Part shown: in pieces, positions 61,920-64,000 of the stretch | How positions within the stretch are numbered: the first letter of the stretch is position 1 | Layout of the letters: each line of letters opens with the position of its first letter | DNA from: Candidatus Kapaibacterium sp. | Lineage (GTDB): Bacteria; Bacteroidota; Ignavibacteria; Kapaibacteriales; HRBIN21 | DNA: 64,000 nucleotides | NCBI GenBank assembly: GCA_025059875.1 | Contig: JANXCT010000003.1 | Coordinates: forward strand, 130,176-194,175 | Direction of reading: 5' to 3' | Made by a program: the position numbers and the translations under genes | Notes under the pieces: model-generated | Databases searched by the model: none | What the model saw: the letters and a program-made list of their open reading frames with translations, nothing else | What the model was told of the DNA's origin: nothing

Positions 61920-62572
61920 CCCTCTTTGCCCACAAGGGGCACGAAGCGGAACTCACCGAACTCCTCGTAATGGTAGTCCTGCTCACTGACGCGGCGTACA
62001 CGCACCAGGATCTGCGACTGTAGCTCCCCGACAGGGATCACCAAGCGCCCACCGAGTGCCAACTGCTCCAGCAACGGCTGAGGAATGCGCGGTGCCCCAG
62101 CCGTGACGATGATGCCATCGTACGGCGCGTGCTCCTGCCAGCCGATACTGCCGTCACCGTAGCGCATATGGATCGGGAGCCCCAGCCGGGCAAAGAGTTG
62201 GCGCGCCCGTTGATAGAGCTCCCACTGGCACTCCACCGTATAGACCCGCGCCCCCATGAGGGCCAGGAGCGCTGCTTGGTATCCGCTGCCCGTTCCGACT
62301 TCCAGGACTTTGTCGCCCGGCTGGACTTCCAGGAGGGACGTCATGAAGGCAACTGTGTAAGGCTGAGAGATCGTCTGGTTGTGTCCCAGCGGGAGCGCTA
62401 CGTCTTCATAAGCACGGTGGACAAAGGCAGGATGGACGAACAGTTCCCGCGGCAAGCGCTCCATTGCCCCTAGCACGCGTTCATCTCGGATACCGCGGGC
62501 CCGAAGGTGCTCAACCAAAGCATGGCGCAGTTCGGCATACGGGTCTATCCGCTGGGAACGCTGCTGGCTCAT
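61871..62572 (-). CDS. pcm: Protein-L-isoaspartate O-methyltransferase
   Basis: Repairs isoaspartyl residues in aged proteins using SAM. The 233 residues show ERLPRELFVHPAFVHRAYED, LPLGHNQTISQPYTVAFMTS (substrate loop), VLEVGTGSGYQAALLALMGA (motif I), YTVECQWELYQRARQL, YDGIIVTAGAPRIPQPLLEQ and GGRLVIPVGE. The ATG overlaps the cdaA stop by 4 nt. Confidence 0.95.
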   Translation of the reverse strand: MSQQRSQRIDPYAELRHALVEHLRARGIRDERVLGAMERLPRELFVHPAFVHRAYEDVALPLGHNQTISQPYTVAFMTSLLEVQPGDKVLEVGTGSGYQAALLALMGARVYTVECQWELYQRARQLFARLGLPIHMRYGDGSIGWQEHAPYDGIIVTAGAPRIPQPLLEQLALGGRLVIPVGELQSQILVRVRRVSEQDYHYEEFGEFRFVPLVGKEGWQELLYRERPTSSSS

Positions 62573-63378
62573 CGCAACAGAGCTGTCTCGATCCTCTCTT
62601 CGACTGCCTCCCCTGTACCGAGAAGCTCCTGAAGCCGCTCACGCAGTTGCGCTGGTGTCAACCGCATCTCCAAGACACCTCCATGCGCGAGCGCAATGTG
62701 GCCCGTCTCCTCAGAAACGACGACCACAACGGCGTCTACCTGCTCACTGAGCCCCAAAGCAGCCCGATGGCGCGTCCCGACAGCATATCCACCTACGTGT
62801 GTCGTCGCGCTCAGCGGCAAGATACATCGGGCTGCTACCAAGGTCTGCCCCTCGATGACGACAGCCCCATCATGCAACGGTGACCGCGGATTGAAGATGG
62901 AGAGCAGCAACTCCTTGGAGACGACAGCCTGGATTGGGACACCTGTCTCCACTACCAGCTTCGTACTCTGCGAGCCAGCGAAGACCACAAGCGCCCCAAT
63001 GTGCTTCTCGGCCATCTCGCTGACGGCCTCAATGACTTCCTCCACGACCGGAAGGAGCGGAGAGCGGACCAGCAGGCGAAACAGACGCAGGCGCGATAGC
63101 TGCACCAGCATACGCCGCAGCTCTGGTTGGAACAGCACAACGAACGCCACGAGCCATATCCCTGAGAGCGTCTGCACAACCCATCCGAAGGCCGTCAGCC
63201 CACCAGCTTTCACCAAAGCCCCGAGGAGGAGCAGCACGATGAAGCCCAGCAACACATGGAATGCCAACGTCTGATGGAGGAGCCGGTAGAGCCCATAGAA
63301 GAGTGCAGCGACGAGCCCAACGTCTATGAGGTCCGCCACTGTAACCCGCAGGAATCCGAGCCGAAAGAGCTCAATCAT
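62569..63378 (-). CDS. cdaA: Diadenylate cyclase CdaA
   Basis: Makes c-di-AMP from two ATP at the membrane. The 269 residues begin with about three membrane segments ([57 protein letters not shown]). The DAC domain has [20 protein letters not shown] with the DGA motif and [20 protein letters not shown] with RHR, both intact. Elsewhere cdaA is usually beside cdaR and glmM; here it is between phoH and pcm, linked to both by 4-nt overlaps. No regulator gene is visible. Confidence 0.94.
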   Translation of the reverse strand: MIELFRLGFLRVTVADLIDVGLVAALFYGLYRLLHQTLAFHVLLGFIVLLLLGALVKAGGLTAFGWVVQTLSGIWLVAFVVLFQPELRRMLVQLSRLRLFRLLVRSPLLPVVEEVIEAVSEMAEKHIGALVVFAGSQSTKLVVETGVPIQAVVSKELLLSIFNPRSPLHDGAVVIEGQTLVAARCILPLSATTHVGGYAVGTRHRAALGLSEQVDAVVVVVSEETGHIALAHGGVLEMRLTPAQLRERLQELLGTGEAVEERIETALLR

Positions 63379-64000
63379 TCTGTGTCTGCCGAAGGCGAGG
63401 ACGCAGCAGCCGCTACCCCGCCACCGACTTGCCGCTGCCGCTGCTCGTACGCCTCGATGATCGAAGCCACCAGGTGATGGCGTACCACATCACGACGGTC
63501 AAAGTAGACAAAGGCAATACCCGGCACGTTCTTCAGCACAGCCTGCACATCTACCAATCCAGAGGCCGAAGGCTCTCCAAGGTCGATCTGCGTGATGTCT
63601 CCAGTGACGATCGCCTTCGAGTTCCGGCCCAGACGGGTCAAGAACATCTTCATCTGCCCGATCGTGGTGTTCTGCGCCTCGTCTAGGATGAGGAAGGCGT
63701 TGCTCAGCGTCCGCCCTCGCATGTATGCTAACGGGATTACCTCTACGGTACGCCGCTCCATCATCGTGCGGAGCTTGTCAGCGCCGAGCATCTCTATGAG
63801 GGCATCCATCAGAGGACGCAGGTAGGGGTCTACCTTTTCGTAGAGGTCCCCCGGCAAGAACCCCAAGGACTCACCTGCCTCTACAGCAGGACGCGAGAGG
63901 ATGATGCGAGCTACCTCACCGTGACGCAACGCAGCCAACGCCATCGCTACCGCCAGGTAGGTCTTCCCTGTCCCTGCCGGCCCAATGGCGAAGACAATAT
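63375..64000 (-). CDS. phoH: PhoH-like ATPase, N-terminus beyond the window edge
   Basis: RNA-associated ATPase related to helicase cores. The visible 208 residues include [20 protein letters not shown] (Walker A) at the right edge, [40 protein letters not shown] (Walker B), [19 protein letters not shown] and [19 protein letters not shown]. The usual length is about 320 residues, so about 110 are missing. The stop overlaps the cdaA ATG by 4 nt. The extreme C-terminus is a short Ala/Gly/Ser-rich tail. Confidence 0.94.
   Translation of the reverse strand, partial: IVFAIGPAGTGKTYLAVAMALAALRHGEVARIILSRPAVEAGESLGFLPGDLYEKVDPYLRPLMDALIEMLGADKLRTMMERRTVEVIPLAYMRGRTLSNAFLILDEAQNTTIGQMKMFLTRLGRNSKAIVTGDITQIDLGEPSASGLVDVQAVLKNVPGIAFVYFDRRDVVRHHLVASIIEAYEQRQRQVGGGVAAAASSPSADTE

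Overview
The window is 64 kb of chromosome, roughly 60% G+C by eye and densely coded on both strands. It looks like a member of the Bacteroidota superphylum, more probably on the Chlorobi/Ignavibacteria/Kapabacteria side than a classical low-GC Bacteroidete. Two observations support this. First, at least thirteen gene or tRNA starts are preceded by an octamer fitting TAnnTTTG, the -7 element used by the Bacteroidota primary sigma factor. Second, two secreted proteins end in a domain resembling the type IX secretion (T9SS) type A C-terminal sorting domain. The exact lineage is inference. There is no phage, transposon, CRISPR array or rRNA operon; the content is mostly core and housekeeping genes.

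Layout. 1-6.2 kb: comB, ftsK and recN (recN cut by the left edge), opposite a small lipoprotein and a beta-barrel protein. 6.2-10.8 kb: a four-gene minus-strand run of SpoU methyltransferase, class V aminotransferase, an RdgB-carboxymuconolactone-decarboxylase fusion and rarA. 10.8-11.66 kb: the only long stretch without a convincing gene. 11.66-16 kb: an orphan OmpR-type regulator, then plsY, gpsA, a frameshifted HDOD gene and lgt. 16-18.6 kb: sdhCDA without sdhB. 18.7-23.2 kb: a TonB-dependent receptor facing moxR-der. 23.3-27.9 kb: lipoamide dehydrogenase followed by a tightly overlapping ATP-grasp, methyltransferase and glycosyltransferase cassette. 28-36.4 kb: a DASS transporter, a 988-residue T9SS glycosidase-like protein, nadK, a broken exonuclease/UvrC-like gene and a lipoprotein glycosidase. 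36.4-42.6 kb: AddA-like helicase-nuclease, nadC and an FG-GAP T9SS protein. 42.6-48.3 kb: acyl-CoA dehydrogenase, sugar-phosphate isomerase, tRNA-His, a three-repeat lipoprotein, a rhodanese and an amidase. 48.3-58.3 kb: uvrA divergent from a long run nnr-vanZ-tgt-yajC-ribBA-greA, then an ECF sigma, anti-sigma and Spy-like triad and tRNA-Glu. 58.3-61 kb: a sugar epimerase and a GT-C membrane protein. 61-64 kb: phoH-cdaA-pcm-miaA in overlapping minus-strand order.

The most notable items are these: a Tgt enzyme in which all four zinc ligands appear substituted; the RdgB-CMD fusion; two structured intergenic elements (12539-12612 and 46092-46173); the ATP-grasp/methyltransferase/glycosyltransferase cassette; two genes broken by frameshift; and an sdh operon lacking its iron-sulfur subunit. 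Starts were often moved downstream of the longest possible reading frame, because the -7 promoter octamer lies inside the longer frame or because the longer frame only shadows the preceding gene.
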